From Sinorhizobium sp. BG8 (GTDB lineage: Bacteria; Pseudomonadota; Alphaproteobacteria; Rhizobiales; Rhizobiaceae), in contig NZ_CP044011.1 of assembly GCF_016864555.1 (NCBI RefSeq), positions 2,561,501 to 2,625,500 of the forward strand: a stretch of DNA of 64,000 bases. The letters run 5' to 3'. Positions within the stretch are counted from its first letter, which is position 1; each line of letters begins with the position of its first letter. Shown piece after piece: positions 9,332 to 17,845 of the stretch. The position numbers and the translations under genes were made by a program. The notes beneath the pieces are model-generated. The model was not told where the DNA came from. It made no database searches and worked only from the letters and a program-made list of their open reading frames with translations.

Positions 9332-10635
9332 GCGACCTTTTCACGCCCAAGGAACCGGAAGGAATGGCGGCCAAGCGGCCGCTTGCCGACCGTCTGCGGC
9401 CGCAGACGCTGAAGGAGGTGTCCGGTCAGGAGCATCTCACCGGGGAGGACGGCGTGCTTTCCCGGATGATCGAGGCGGGCTCGCTCGGCTCGATGATTTT
9501 CTGGGGACCTCCCGGTACGGGCAAGACGACCGTCGCCCGCCTGCTTTCCGGAGAGGCCGGTCTCGCCTTTGAACAGATCTCCGCCATTTTCTCGGGTGTC
9601 GCGGACCTGAAGAAGGTCTTCGACGCGGCGCGCCAGAGGCGCATGAACGGTCGCCAGACACTGCTTTTCGTGGACGAGATCCACCGCTTCAACAGGGCGC
9701 AGCAGGACAGTTTCCTTCCTGTGATGGAGGATGGCACCATTATCCTCATCGGCGCGACAACGGAGAATCCCTCCTTCGAGCTCAACGCAGCGCTTCTGTC
9801 GCGTGCCCGTGTCCTGACGTTCAAGTCGCATGACGCTGACAGCCTCGAGGAACTGCTGAAGCGCGCCGAGGAAACCGAGAGCAGGGCGCTGCCGCTCGAC
9901 CCGGACGCGCGCGCGTCGCTGATCCGGATGGCGGATGGCGACGGCCGTGCGGTCCTGACGCTTGCCGAAGAGGTATGGCGTGCTGCCCGACCGGATGAAG
10001 TGTTCGGCCAGGAAGACCTGTTCCGTATCGTCCAGCGAAGGGCGCCGGTCTACGACAAGGCGCAGGACGGCCACTACAATCTCATCTCGGCGCTCCACAA
10101 GTCGGTCCGCGGATCGGATCCGGATGCGGCACTCTACTACCTGGCGCGCATGTTCGATGCCGGGGAGGATCCGCTCTTTCTCGGTCGGCGGCTGGTGCGG
10201 ATGGCGGTGGAAGACATCGGCCTTGCCGATCCGCAGGCGCTCGTCGTCTGCAATGCCGCCAAGGACGCCTACGATTTCCTCGGTTCGCCGGAAGGTGAGC
10301 TCGCGCTCGCCGAGGCCTGCGTTTACCTCGCCACCGCACCGAAGTCGAACGCCGTCTACACCGCCTTCAAGGCGGCGACGCGTGCGGCCAAGGAAAACGG
10401 CTCCCTGCTGCCGCCTAAGCATATCCTCAACGCCCCCACCAAGCTGATGAAGGGGGAAGGGTACGGTGACGGCTACCGCTACGACCACGACGAGCCCGAC
10501 GCCTTTTCCGGCCAGGACTATTTTCCGGAGAAGATGGGCCGGCAGACCTTCTATGATCCGCCGGAGCGCGGATTCGAGCGCGAGATCCGCAAGCGGCTGG
10601 ACTGGTGGGCCAAGCTGCGCCGCGAACGCCGCTGA
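9328..10635 (+). CDS. rarA: Replication-associated recombination protein A (AAA+ ATPase RarA/MgsA)
   Basis: RarA acts at stalled replication forks. The 435-residue protein has Walker A GPPGTGKTT (residues 60-68), Walker B LLFVDEIHRF (112-121), sensor 1 GATTENPSF and the family C-terminal domain with KEFLGSPEGELAL-like DFLGSPEGELALAEA and YRYDHDEPDAFSGQDYFPE. The start overlaps the protease stop (ATGA), so the two are translationally coupled. It converges with the DUF1883 gene only 4 nt downstream. Confidence 0.95.
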   Translation: MSDLFTPKEPEGMAAKRPLADRLRPQTLKEVSGQEHLTGEDGVLSRMIEAGSLGSMIFWGPPGTGKTTVARLLSGEAGLAFEQISAIFSGVADLKKVFDAARQRRMNGRQTLLFVDEIHRFNRAQQDSFLPVMEDGTIILIGATTENPSFELNAALLSRARVLTFKSHDADSLEELLKRAEETESRALPLDPDARASLIRMADGDGRAVLTLAEEVWRAARPDEVFGQEDLFRIVQRRAPVYDKAQDGHYNLISALHKSVRGSDPDAALYYLARMFDAGEDPLFLGRRLVRMAVEDIGLADPQALVVCNAAKDAYDFLGSPEGELALAEACVYLATAPKSNAVYTAFKAATRAAKENGSLLPPKHILNAPTKLMKGEGYGDGYRYDHDEPDAFSGQDYFPEKMGRQTFYDPPERGFEREIRKRLDWWAKLRRERR

Positions 10636-10639
10636 AGGC

Positions 10640-10960
10640 TCAGGACGCCTGATTGAAGCGTGGCCGCGGTGCCGGTTTCGGTGGCGGGAAGAGCTTGATG
10701 GAGCTTTCGGCCTTGGTCGGATGGCCTTCCATGTCGACCACGACATGCCAGTGACCGCTTTCCGGAATTGACAGACGGATCGGCGACTTCTTCGCGACCC
10801 CGCCCAGGAACTTGTGCTTGCGCGCATTCTTGAACAGGTCGAAATTCGCATGGGTCATCAGCCGGACATTGGCAACCGCCGTCAGCGTGATTTCGATCAC
10901 CGATCCGGAGCGCTGGTCGTTGAGGTCGTAATGCGTGTAGGGGAAGCCGTTCGTTGACAT
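10640..10960 (-). CDS. DUF1883 domain protein
   Basis: This 106-residue protein resembles the DUF1883 family: FPYTHYDLNDQRSGSVIEITLTA, ANVRLMTHANF, and SGHWHVVVDMEG near the end of the domain. The family occurs alone or fused to Toll-like domains in rhizobia, and its biochemical role is unknown. A short proline-rich tail ends the protein. AGGAA precedes the ATG at 10960. No neighbour suggests a pathway. Confidence 0.75.
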   Translation of the reverse strand: MSTNGFPYTHYDLNDQRSGSVIEITLTAVANVRLMTHANFDLFKNARKHKFLGGVAKKSPIRLSIPESGHWHVVVDMEGHPTKAESSIKLFPPPKPAPRPRFNQAS

Positions 10961-11173
10961 GGAGTTCCTGACGATGCCGCGATCTCCCTGATACTCGCTT
11001 TCCCGGGTTAAGGAATCCCTGCAAGAGCGCTCGCTTGATGGATCCTATCATCGGCGTTTTGTGCGGGGATGATCCGGGTGGATTTTTGGGGTGTGGCATG
11101 GCGCGACGGAAGGGGATTCCCTGGCCGCTCGTCACCGCCGGCCATCGACGACCGAGTGCGGCGCCCACGGCCG

Positions 11174-11464
11174 TCAGTGCCGGGTACGGACGAGCCTCGG
11201 TGGGCGTGCCAGCGTTCCCGCTGTGGAGGCCGGTCTGGAAAATCCGCCGAATTCGACGATGACGCCCTGCGGCGCCCTCGAAATCTCCGTCGGGTTACGC
11301 CCGCATTCGGCGGCGGCGAAATGGAGGGCGGCGTCCTCGCTGACGAAGAGGCCTCCGACCCTCCCAAGTCTGTCGTTGACGACCCACCAGCCGTGATCGT
11401 CACGGCCGATCGTGAAGCGGGCGGCTTCGGGAACATTCCATTGCTTGTGATGGCGACTGGCCAT
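11174..11464 (-). CDS. Hypothetical protein with WxVxDRxGRxGGLFVSE motif
   Basis: The 96-residue protein starts at MASRHHKQWNVPEAARF, preceded by AAGGAA. The middle of the protein (FTIGRDDHGWWVVNDRLGR, GGLFVSEDAALHFAAAEC) looks like a compact beta-alpha domain and resembles rhizobial hypothetical proteins. No catalytic residues are recognised. It lies downstream of the DapA-like gene on the same strand. Confidence 0.55.
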   Translation of the reverse strand: MASRHHKQWNVPEAARFTIGRDDHGWWVVNDRLGRVGGLFVSEDAALHFAAAECGRNPTEISRAPQGVIVEFGGFSRPASTAGTLARPPRLVRTRH

Positions 11465-11501
11465 GGGGCTGCATTTCCTTGTTGAAGAACTGGATGGGAA
11501 G

Positions 11502-11645
11502 TCACGGCGCCGTGGAGGTGATGGCCTCGACGACGGCGGCGAGAAGAAGGACGACGGCAAGTCGCGGGGCAAGCGCCCGCAGAGCGGCGCGCCATGGTGC
11601 CGGGTCCTGTCCCGGTGGGGTGTTCGGAAGTCCGGTTCCCGTCAT
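11502..11645 (-). CDS. Possible 47-residue single-pass membrane peptide
   Basis: The short frame starts MTGTGLPNTPPGQ just after the DapA-like stop. It ends with one hydrophobic helix (LAVVLLLAAVVEAI). No strong ribosome-binding site or homology is visible. It could be a real small membrane protein of this gene cluster or a chance open frame in GC-rich DNA. Confidence 0.3.
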   Translation of the reverse strand: MTGTGLPNTPPGQDPAPWRAALRALAPRLAVVLLLAAVVEAITSTAP

Positions 11646-11653
11646 TTCGCGCC

Positions 11654-12574
11654 TCACCCTGCACGCCGGTGCCGTTCGCCGCATTCGGGCAGCGACGACA
11701 GGGCCATCCGGATTTCCGCCTGCGTTTCGAGGGCCGCAGCCGTGATCGGGAGCCGCACCTCGGCGCTGAGGGGAAGCACGAGGGACAGCGCATGCTTGAT
11801 GGCGGCGGGCGTGCCTTCCTTCTCCAATGCCTGCACAAGTGGATTGAGCCGCGCCTGCAGGGCATAGGCCGCATCGACGTTGCCGGTCCTAAGCGCACTG
11901 TGCATGGCCGCGAAGAGCCGTGGTGCCACGTTGGCCCCGGCGGAGATCGAGCCGCTGCCGCCGCACAGGAAGAACGGGCAGGCGGTCGCGTCGTGACCCG
12001 AGAGATGACGGAAACGGTCCCGAAGCGCGGGCGGCAGTCCGGCAAAGCGGGTCATGTCCCCGGTGCAATCCATGACGCCGACGATCGAGGGGATCGAGGC
12101 GAGGCGTTCCAGCGTCCGCGTGGAGAGGTCTACCGCCGTGCGACCGGGCGCGTTGCACACGATGATCGGGAGATCGACGGCCGCCGCCAGTTTTTCGAAA
12201 TGACGAAACAGGCCCTCCTGCGACGGCTTGTTGTAGTAGGGCGTTACGACGACAGCTGCGTCCGCGCCAAGGGCCTGTGCCTGTCGCGTTAGACCGATCG
12301 TGGTTTCGGTCGAATTGGTGCCGGTGCCTGCGAGAAGCGGCACCTGATGATCGACGACGTCAGCCGCAAGACCGATGACCGCTGCGCGTTCCTCGCGCGA
12401 GAGGGTTGGTGCTTCGCTTGCCTCGCCGCAGACGACGAGACCTGAGATCCCGCTGCGGATCTGCCACTCGATGAGCGTCATCAGCCCGACGCGGTCGACC
12501 TCTCCATCGCGGAAGGGGGTGACGAGATCGCAGATTGCGCCTTCGGGAAGATATCTTCGAAGGGAAGTCGGCAT
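11654..12574 (-). CDS. DapA/NAL-superfamily aldolase-fold protein with degenerate active site
   Basis: The 306-residue protein has the overall dihydrodipicolinate synthase pattern (LVTPFRDGEVDRVGL, VVVTPYYNKPSQEGLFRHF, NAPGRTAVDL, SGHDATACPFFLCGGSGSIS). Canonical catalytic positions are changed. The Schiff-base lysine is Met168 (IVGVMDCTGD instead of the usual IVGIKEATGD). The proton-relay tyrosine is Cys140 (VCNAPGRT instead of LYNVPxRT). The two threonines of GTTGES are Glu51 and Ala52 (CGEASEAPTL). The carboxylate-binding arginine (Arg145) remains. It is therefore unlikely to be the housekeeping lysine-biosynthesis enzyme. The ATG at 12574 has GGAG 6 nt upstream, but the frame is open further upstream (see next entry). 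Confidence 0.8.
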   Translation of the reverse strand: MPTSLRRYLPEGAICDLVTPFRDGEVDRVGLMTLIEWQIRSGISGLVVCGEASEAPTLSREERAAVIGLAADVVDHQVPLLAGTGTNSTETTIGLTRQAQALGADAAVVVTPYYNKPSQEGLFRHFEKLAAAVDLPIIVCNAPGRTAVDLSTRTLERLASIPSIVGVMDCTGDMTRFAGLPPALRDRFRHLSGHDATACPFFLCGGSGSISAGANVAPRLFAAMHSALRTGNVDAAYALQARLNPLVQALEKEGTPAAIKHALSLVLPLSAEVRLPITAAALETQAEIRMALSSLPECGERHRRAG

Positions 12575-13036
12575 GGAATGCTCCGGTATGTTTCGATCGG
12601 TTGTTTTTGTGTGCTGCTCGCTCGAGACGACGGCTGCGAGAAGGGCTGCCGCGCGGTCACGGTGCCGCGCGGTGGCGTGCCAGCGCGGGATGGCACCGCC
12701 TGCTCCTCCACGCTCAAGCTGGCAGATCCAGTTTTCCTCGCTGCGGGAGACATCTATCAGGCGCCATTCCGGCCGTGCGGCGGTGCCGAGGAACTGGATT
12801 GCCTCGATGAGGGATCCCGCCTCCATCAGCGCCCGAAATCTGGCGAAGCGGTCGCTGTCATCGCGGAATTCGGCGAGTGCGGGGAGAACGCGCAGCGCTT
12901 CCCAGACGTGGTGCTCGCGAAGGATACGGGCGGCGGAAAGCCGGTCCGCCAGGCTGGAAACCGGATCGCTCGACCACGCGCCTTCCCCGGTCACCGCCTC
13001 GTCAGGGTTATCGTTCGTTTGACCCTCACTGTGCAT
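12575..13036 (-). CDS. Hypothetical protein read in frame into the DapA-like gene
   Basis: From the ATG at 13036 (AGAGGA upstream), a 154-codon stretch (MHSEGQTNDNPDEAVTGEGA) runs into the DapA-like start with no intervening stop. If real, the product would be a 460-residue fusion. The segment contains an Arg/Trp-rich part (ILREHHVWEALRVLPALAEF, RARFRALMEAGS-like) and is not a known aldolase domain. Because the DapA-like gene has its own ribosome-binding site, I think these are two genes, and the stop of the first may be hidden by a base-calling error of the type seen elsewhere. Confidence 0.5.
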
Positions 13037-13055
13037 GAAGCAATCCTCTGCCGGT

Positions 13056-13262
13056 TCAGCCGATGATGATAAGCCAGCCGATGCCGGCGAGGATGAGCGC
13101 GGTCGTGGCCAGGGTGCGCAGCGCCCGGAGGCGGTTCTCGCGCAGGGCGTTGGCACGACCGGACGGCTGCTTCGGTCTGCGGGCGAAGGCATCGAGCGCG
13201 AGACGGGCAAAGACCATCCGCGTGGAGAGAAAGTGGAGGGGATCGTTTGGGTTGGACGACAT
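13056..13262 (-). CDS. Small protein with C-terminal membrane helix
   Basis: The 68-residue protein starts MSSNPNDPLHFLSTRMVF (GGAAA upstream of ATG 13262), is rich in arginine in the middle, and ends with one hydrophobic helix (ALRTLATTALILAGIGWLIIIG). It lies 19 nt upstream of the next gene on the same strand, so both may be co-transcribed. Function is unknown. Confidence 0.5.
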   Translation of the reverse strand: MSSNPNDPLHFLSTRMVFARLALDAFARRPKQPSGRANALRENRLRALRTLATTALILAGIGWLIIIG

Positions 13263-13441
13263 GGCATCGTTTCCGATTTGACGATGCCCGCATGCTAGAT
13301 CTGCACGCCGTAGGATTTCGATTGCGAAGAACGGTGCCCGGCATAAGGAAAGCATAAGGACCGCCGATGCCGGGCGGCATGCTCCGTGGGCCGATTACCG
13401 GCCCGGCGGGGAAGGGCGGTCGGGAAGCAGTGCCCTACGGC

Positions 13442-13609
13442 TCAGTGCTTGCTGTCCGTGACGTGACCCGGCGCGATGGGATCACTGGCGGGGAAGGTCT
13501 CCTCCAGGGCTTCCTCGAGATAGTCGTCCTGTTCCTTCCGCTTGGCCTTTTCGTCTTCCGGCGACTTCTGGGCCGGGGGCTTTCCGCTACGGGGCTTTTC
13601 GGCTGTCAT
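13442..13609 (-). CDS. Small acidic/lysine-rich conserved hypothetical protein
   Basis: The 55-residue protein starts MTAEKPRSGKPPAQK and contains a charged stretch (EDEKAKRKEQDDYLEEALEE) before TFPASDPIAPGHVTDSKH. The ending LEEALEETFPASDP resembles small rhizobial proteins often found near stress genes. GAGG lies upstream of ATG 13609. No enzymatic role is apparent; its solubility and composition suggest a stress or disordered protein. Confidence 0.6.
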   Translation of the reverse strand: MTAEKPRSGKPPAQKSPEDEKAKRKEQDDYLEEALEETFPASDPIAPGHVTDSKH

Positions 13610-13654
13610 CTCGGGCTCCTCGTGAGGCAAGGGCTGTTTCGGCGGCAGCCGGGG

Positions 13655-13969
13655 CTACCGCCGCTCTATTGTGGACAGGATGCGCTCCTGGATCTCCTGA
13701 TCCTGCTCGCGGATCGCGGCGAGGACCTCTGTCAGTCTACCACGAAGATCGTGAATCTGGTCGAGAAGATGCATCGCGACATCGACGCCGGGGGAATTGA
13801 CGCCCATCGGACCGGACAGGTCCTGGATGAGGCGGGCGCGGGCAAGGTCCGCCTCCTCGAAGACCGCGGCCCCCTCGGTGTCCCTCGGCAACAGCCACCT
13901 CTGTTCGATCCAGACGCGGAGGACCGAGACCTCGATCTCGAGACTCCTGCAGAACTCGGTGTCGTCCAT
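13655..13969 (-). CDS. cbpM: Chaperone modulator CbpM
   Basis: CbpM binds the J domain of CbpA and inhibits its co-chaperone activity. The 104-residue protein has the MerR-like helical fold pattern (FCRSLEIEVSVLRVWIEQRWLLP, FEEADLARARLIQDLSGPMGVN) and a C-terminal helix (EILSTIERR-like). It starts 2 nt after the cbpA stop with GGGAGG overlapping the cbpA end, so the pair is translationally linked. Confidence 0.88.
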   Translation of the reverse strand: MDDTEFCRSLEIEVSVLRVWIEQRWLLPRDTEGAAVFEEADLARARLIQDLSGPMGVNSPGVDVAMHLLDQIHDLRGRLTEVLAAIREQDQEIQERILSTIERR

Positions 13970-13971
13970 GA

Positions 13972-14886
13972 TCAGCCTCCCATGCCCTTGCGCGGATCCT
14001 CCGCCTTGCCCGCGGACCAGCCCTGGATGAAAGCGGCCAGTTCCTGGTCGGGTTCCGCCGGAAGCATGATTTTGAGCGTGACGTAGGCATCGCCATGTCC
14101 TCCGCCCTGTCTGTGCAGTCCCTTGCCCTTGAGACGTAGCGTCTTGCCGGTGTTGGAATTTGCCGGAATGGTGACATTGACCGCCCCGTCGAGCGTCGGC
14201 ACGCGGATCTTGCCGCCGAGCACAGCCTCCGAAAGCGAGATCGGGACCTCGAAGCGCACGTCGTCGCCATCGGCCTTGAAGAGCGGGTGCGGGCGAACGC
14301 GGATCTCGATCAGTGCATCGCCCGCCTGTCCGCCGTCGAAGCCGGGCTCGCCCTTGCCGCGCAGCCTGAGCGTCTGGCCGTCACGGGTGCCCGGCGGGAT
14401 CTGCAGATCGATGGGCGGCCCGTCGGGCAGGCCGATCTGCCTCTTGGCGCCGTTGGCCGCGTCCAGGAAGTCGATCTCCATCGAGAAATGCGCGTCCCGT
14501 CCGCGCATCGTCCGGCGACCGCCCTGGCCCCCGCGCGAGAAGAAGCCGGAAAACACCTCGTCGGCATCGGTGAAGTCGCCGAAGCCCTGGGCGCTGCCGT
14601 AGCGCCCGGCCGTGTCGCCGGCGGAGGCATATTCGCGGTAATAGTGTCGCGGAGCCGCTTCCGCACCGGTCTCGTCGATCTCCCCGCGATCGTACTTGCC
14701 GCGTTTCTCCTCGTCGCCCAGCAACGAATAGGCGGCCGAGACCGCCTTGAACTTCTCCTCGGCGCTCTTGTCGCCGGGGTTGAGGTCAGGGTGAAGCTTC
14801 TTCGCAAGCTTTCGGTAGGCGCTCTGGATGTCCTTCTGTGGCGCATCGCGGGCAACGCCGAGAACTTCGTACGGACTGCGGCTCAT
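13972..14886 (-). CDS. cbpA: Curved-DNA-binding/DnaJ-class co-chaperone CbpA
   Basis: CbpA is a J-domain partner of DnaK that also binds DNA. The 304-residue protein has an N-terminal J domain (MSRSPYEVLGVARDAPQ; HPD at residues 32-34), a glycine-rich linker (FSGFFSRGGQGGRR), and two substrate-binding beta domains (DLQIPPGTRDGQTLRLRGKG; VTIPANSNTGKTLRLKGKG). It lacks a cysteine-rich zinc finger, which separates it from DnaJ. It is followed by cbpM on the same strand. Confidence 0.92.
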   Translation of the reverse strand: MSRSPYEVLGVARDAPQKDIQSAYRKLAKKLHPDLNPGDKSAEEKFKAVSAAYSLLGDEEKRGKYDRGEIDETGAEAAPRHYYREYASAGDTAGRYGSAQGFGDFTDADEVFSGFFSRGGQGGRRTMRGRDAHFSMEIDFLDAANGAKRQIGLPDGPPIDLQIPPGTRDGQTLRLRGKGEPGFDGGQAGDALIEIRVRPHPLFKADGDDVRFEVPISLSEAVLGGKIRVPTLDGAVNVTIPANSNTGKTLRLKGKGLHRQGGGHGDAYVTLKIMLPAEPDQELAAFIQGWSAGKAEDPRKGMGG

Positions 14887-15955
14887 TCGGTCTCCCTCGG
14901 AACCATCCCATCAGTTTCTGCCGTCTCCGAGGAGGACCGTGGCAAAGGTCCGCCGGACGCAACGCCCAACGTGCCATGTCTGCGTTCCGACCACAACCGT
15001 CGCGGACACGGGGAGGGGGAGGCAGGGCCGGAAGGGACCGGCAGGGGAGGATCGCTGTTGCCCCCTTTTGCCATGCCGCGCACGGATATCCACGCGCGGT
15101 TTGCCGCCGTGGGTTTGCAGAAGGGTTCGGACGGGGCGCCGGAAGCTGCCTCGTGAAATGAAACAGTATGGCACCTTGCGGCGCCCCGTTCGGCGGTTTG
15201 TGCCCGCAACTCCGGTTCCTCTGCGCGGATGACGGCACCTTTCCAGGGTGGCACTCGCGGCGGGACCTTGGCACGGTCGCCGCGGCGCCACGAAAGGCGG
15301 GCTTTCAGAGAGCCGTTCCGCCTTGGCGGATCGGCCGCTCTTCGGCCGGCCAGTCGCCGGTCCATTCATATGTGCCGCACAGGCACGTCCCGCCCCTGTT
15401 CAAGGGGGTGAGAGGGGAACCATTTTCTGCGGACCCCCGGTGCGGAAGCTCACGTCCTTCCTCCGCACAGAGCGCCGGTCCCGCCTCGCCACGACGCCTC
15501 GCAGTGTATCCGCGGCGGAACGACAGGATGATCGCATGGCTGCCGCGAGCGGGGAAAACCGAGAAACGGTTTGGGCTGAACGGGGGCAGGTTCCGGCGGC
15601 ATGTCCTCGTGCTGCTCCACGTGGCGACTGGGGCAGGCACGGGAGAAGAAGATCCGGCAAGGTCCGGTTGCAGGTGGGCTGCAAGGGGTGTCCGATGAAC
15701 CGCCGCCGTGTCTTCCGGGCAGGGGACCGAGGGTGTTTTGAACCGAAGTGACCGGGTAGAGAATACCCTGCGTGGCCTTTCAATTTCCGCGCGTAGAACG
15801 CTGGAAGCGCGCGGATTTCCGAAAGACGATTTGCGGGGAGCTCAGTATTGCCAGCCAAAATATATCTTTCGGCAGATTTTCAATTCGCTTTGAGGAAGTA
15901 ACATCGCAATCCGTATCACTCGCCCAAAAGCCGCAACCACCAGGAGCGCCCGGTA
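14887..15955. other. About 1.07 kb with no supported gene
   Basis: Several overlapping frames of 100-180 codons are open on both strands but are Arg/Pro/Gly-rich, lack ribosome-binding sites and show no domain, as expected of GC-rich non-coding DNA. The last 120 nt (15840-15955) are clearly more A+T-rich and probably hold the promoter of the acyltransferase gene. No tRNA or IS end was recognised. Confidence 0.5.
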
Positions 15956-17077
15956 TTGTCTCAAGCAAGCACAAGCGCTTTCGGGTCTGATGCGGTTTTC
16001 GGTGCCGGAGTGGCGACGCGCGAGAGGCTGGCCTACCTCCATTATTTCCGCGGCCTGACGATGCTGCAGATCATGATCATGCATGCCGGGCGCGGCTTCA
16101 TGCTGCGGGGCTACGACGAACCGGTTGCCGCGTCGAACCCGGTCTTCATCGCAAACGACATCCTTTTTCACAACACGACGCTCTACTTCACGCTAATTTC
16201 AGGGATATTCTATTCCCGCAGCCTCTCGAAGCAGCCGGTGACCGATTTCTACAAGGGGCGCCTGCGGAACATTGCGGCGCCCTATGTGGTGATGACGGTC
16301 CTGTTCACGACCCTCGTCTTCTTCCTGTCCGCAAACGGCGCGCCCGATGGCATCAGCATCGGCTCCTTTGCAAGGACGCTCGGCTACAATCTCTTGTGGG
16401 GCGAGGCGCAGGTCGTCTACTGGTATATACCGGTGGTGCTGCTTCTTTACGCTCTCAGTCCCGTGTTGCACGCTCTGCTTGCTTCGCGCTTTCGCAACTT
16501 GCTCCTGGCCTCGGCAATCATTCTACCGATGTTGTTCTCCCGGACGGGCACAGAAGTTACGCTATCGACGATCCTATACTTTACCGGTGCATATATTATT
16601 GGATTGTACCTCGGCAGGGATATCGAAGGCCGGCTGACGGACGTTTCCCGCTATGCATGGTTGCTCGGACTTCTCGCCGTCGCGGCGACCGCCACCCTCG
16701 TCGTGCTCAATGCACGCGACATCGACTACTGGGGCCCGACCTCGCTCAGGGAGAGCGTCTACTACGTGCAGAAGCTGTCGCTCGGTCTGCTGCTCATGCT
16801 CTGGGTCTGGCGTTTCTCGGGCGGATTGCCGCCGGGGCCCGCGCGGCTGCTTTCGCTTTTCGGGTCCTATGCGTTCGGGCTCTACTTCCTCCACGGCTTC
16901 GTGTTCCGCCGCTTCATCGGTTTCTCGGCGGATATAGCGTCGTCACCGGATTCGAACTGGGATCTCGTCCTCGGGGGGGCGATTACGTTCCTGCTTGGAA
17001 CGGCAACCTGTTTTGCCGTCATCTTCGTCCTGCGTTGGGTGCTGGGCAGATATTCGCGGCTAGTGGTGGGAGCATGA
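15956..17077 (+). CDS. Acyltransferase-3 family membrane protein
   Basis: The 373-residue protein has about ten hydrophobic segments and the acyltransferase-3 opening RLAYLHYFRGLTMLQIMIMHAG, with the histidine of the first helix conserved. Such proteins O-acetylate or succinylate exopolysaccharides, lipid A sugars or glucans. The start is a TTG preceded by AGGAG (15942-15946 region); no ATG gives a better N-terminus. The segment around 16590 (IYFTGAYIIGLYLG) is A+T-rich, hinting at transfer. The RmlC-like gene 115 nt downstream suggests a small surface-glycan modification unit. Confidence 0.82.
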   Translation: MSQASTSAFGSDAVFGAGVATRERLAYLHYFRGLTMLQIMIMHAGRGFMLRGYDEPVAASNPVFIANDILFHNTTLYFTLISGIFYSRSLSKQPVTDFYKGRLRNIAAPYVVMTVLFTTLVFFLSANGAPDGISIGSFARTLGYNLLWGEAQVVYWYIPVVLLLYALSPVLHALLASRFRNLLLASAIILPMLFSRTGTEVTLSTILYFTGAYIIGLYLGRDIEGRLTDVSRYAWLLGLLAVAATATLVVLNARDIDYWGPTSLRESVYYVQKLSLGLLLMLWVWRFSGGLPPGPARLLSLFGSYAFGLYFLHGFVFRRFIGFSADIASSPDSNWDLVLGGAITFLLGTATCFAVIFVLRWVLGRYSRLVVGA

Positions 17078-17192
17078 TGGAGAAAGGCGACCGGGAACCG
17101 GGAGGGTCCGGCAGGGAAGAAAAGGGCCGGCAGCAGCGCGCGATCGAGGCGGCGTGGCGGTATCGGCTGCCCGCTGGCCGGAGGCCGCGCCC

Positions 17193-17768
17193 ATGAAGCT
17201 CAACCCGCTGTCCGTCGACGGCGCCTTCCTGATCGAACTCGACCAGCAGGAAGACGAGCGCGGCAATTTTACCAAGCTCTTCTCGGCCGATCTTCTCATC
17301 GAACAGGGCCTCATCGCCTCGATCGGACAGATCAACAATTCGGTCACGTTCAATGCCGGGACCGTCCGGGGCCTGCACTATCAGGTGGAGCCGGCCGCCG
17401 AGGCGAAGATTTTGAGATGCGTGCGCGGGCGCATCTACGACGTCGTTGCGGATGTCCGCCACGGATCCCCGACATTCGGCCGCTGGGCGGGTGTGGAACT
17501 CTCAGCGGAAAAGCTCTCGCTCGTCTATGTTCCGCCCGGCTGCGCGCATGGTTTCATGTCTCTCACCGACGCGACCGAAGTGATCTACACCACGTCGGCC
17601 GGGTATTCCGAGCAGCATGAACGCGTCGTTCGATGGGACGACCCCTTCTTCGCGATCGGCTGGCCGATGGCGCCCACCCGTGTATCGCAGAAGGATTCGA
17701 GCGCGGCCGACTTCGCGCTTCCCGGGCGCGCGGTGCAACGCGACAGGGTGTGCGAGCCCCACAACTGA
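17193..17768 (+). CDS. RmlC-like dTDP-4-dehydrorhamnose 3,5-epimerase family protein
   Basis: The 191-residue cupin-fold protein has the RmlC pattern: DERGNFTKLF, INNSVTFNAGTVRGLHYQ (catalytic His in LHYQ), LRCVRGRIYDVVADVR, and PPGCAHGFMSLTD. RmlC enzymes epimerise nucleotide-linked 4-keto sugars for rhamnose-type polysaccharides. It is near the usual length (about 180-190 aa). The ATG at 17193 is preferred because homology begins there. The rest of a rhamnose operon (rmlA, B, D) is not in the window, so the exact substrate is open. Confidence 0.82.
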   Translation: MKLNPLSVDGAFLIELDQQEDERGNFTKLFSADLLIEQGLIASIGQINNSVTFNAGTVRGLHYQVEPAAEAKILRCVRGRIYDVVADVRHGSPTFGRWAGVELSAEKLSLVYVPPGCAHGFMSLTDATEVIYTTSAGYSEQHERVVRWDDPFFAIGWPMAPTRVSQKDSSAADFALPGRAVQRDRVCEPHN

Positions 17769-17845
17769 GGCCGACACGCCGCGTGGCGGCGTCATGCCGG
17801 AGATGCTCCGCTGCCACCCGACCGGGTTGCGCTCTGCTCCGAAAT

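Noticed and set aside
8914-10851. 645-codon minus-strand frame
   Set aside because: Antisense shadow of the protease and rarA in GC-rich DNA.
14883-15369. Overlapping frames of about 150-160 codons on the minus strand
   Set aside because: Arg/Pro/Gly-rich, no ribosome-binding site, no domain; typical chance frames of GC-rich non-coding DNA.
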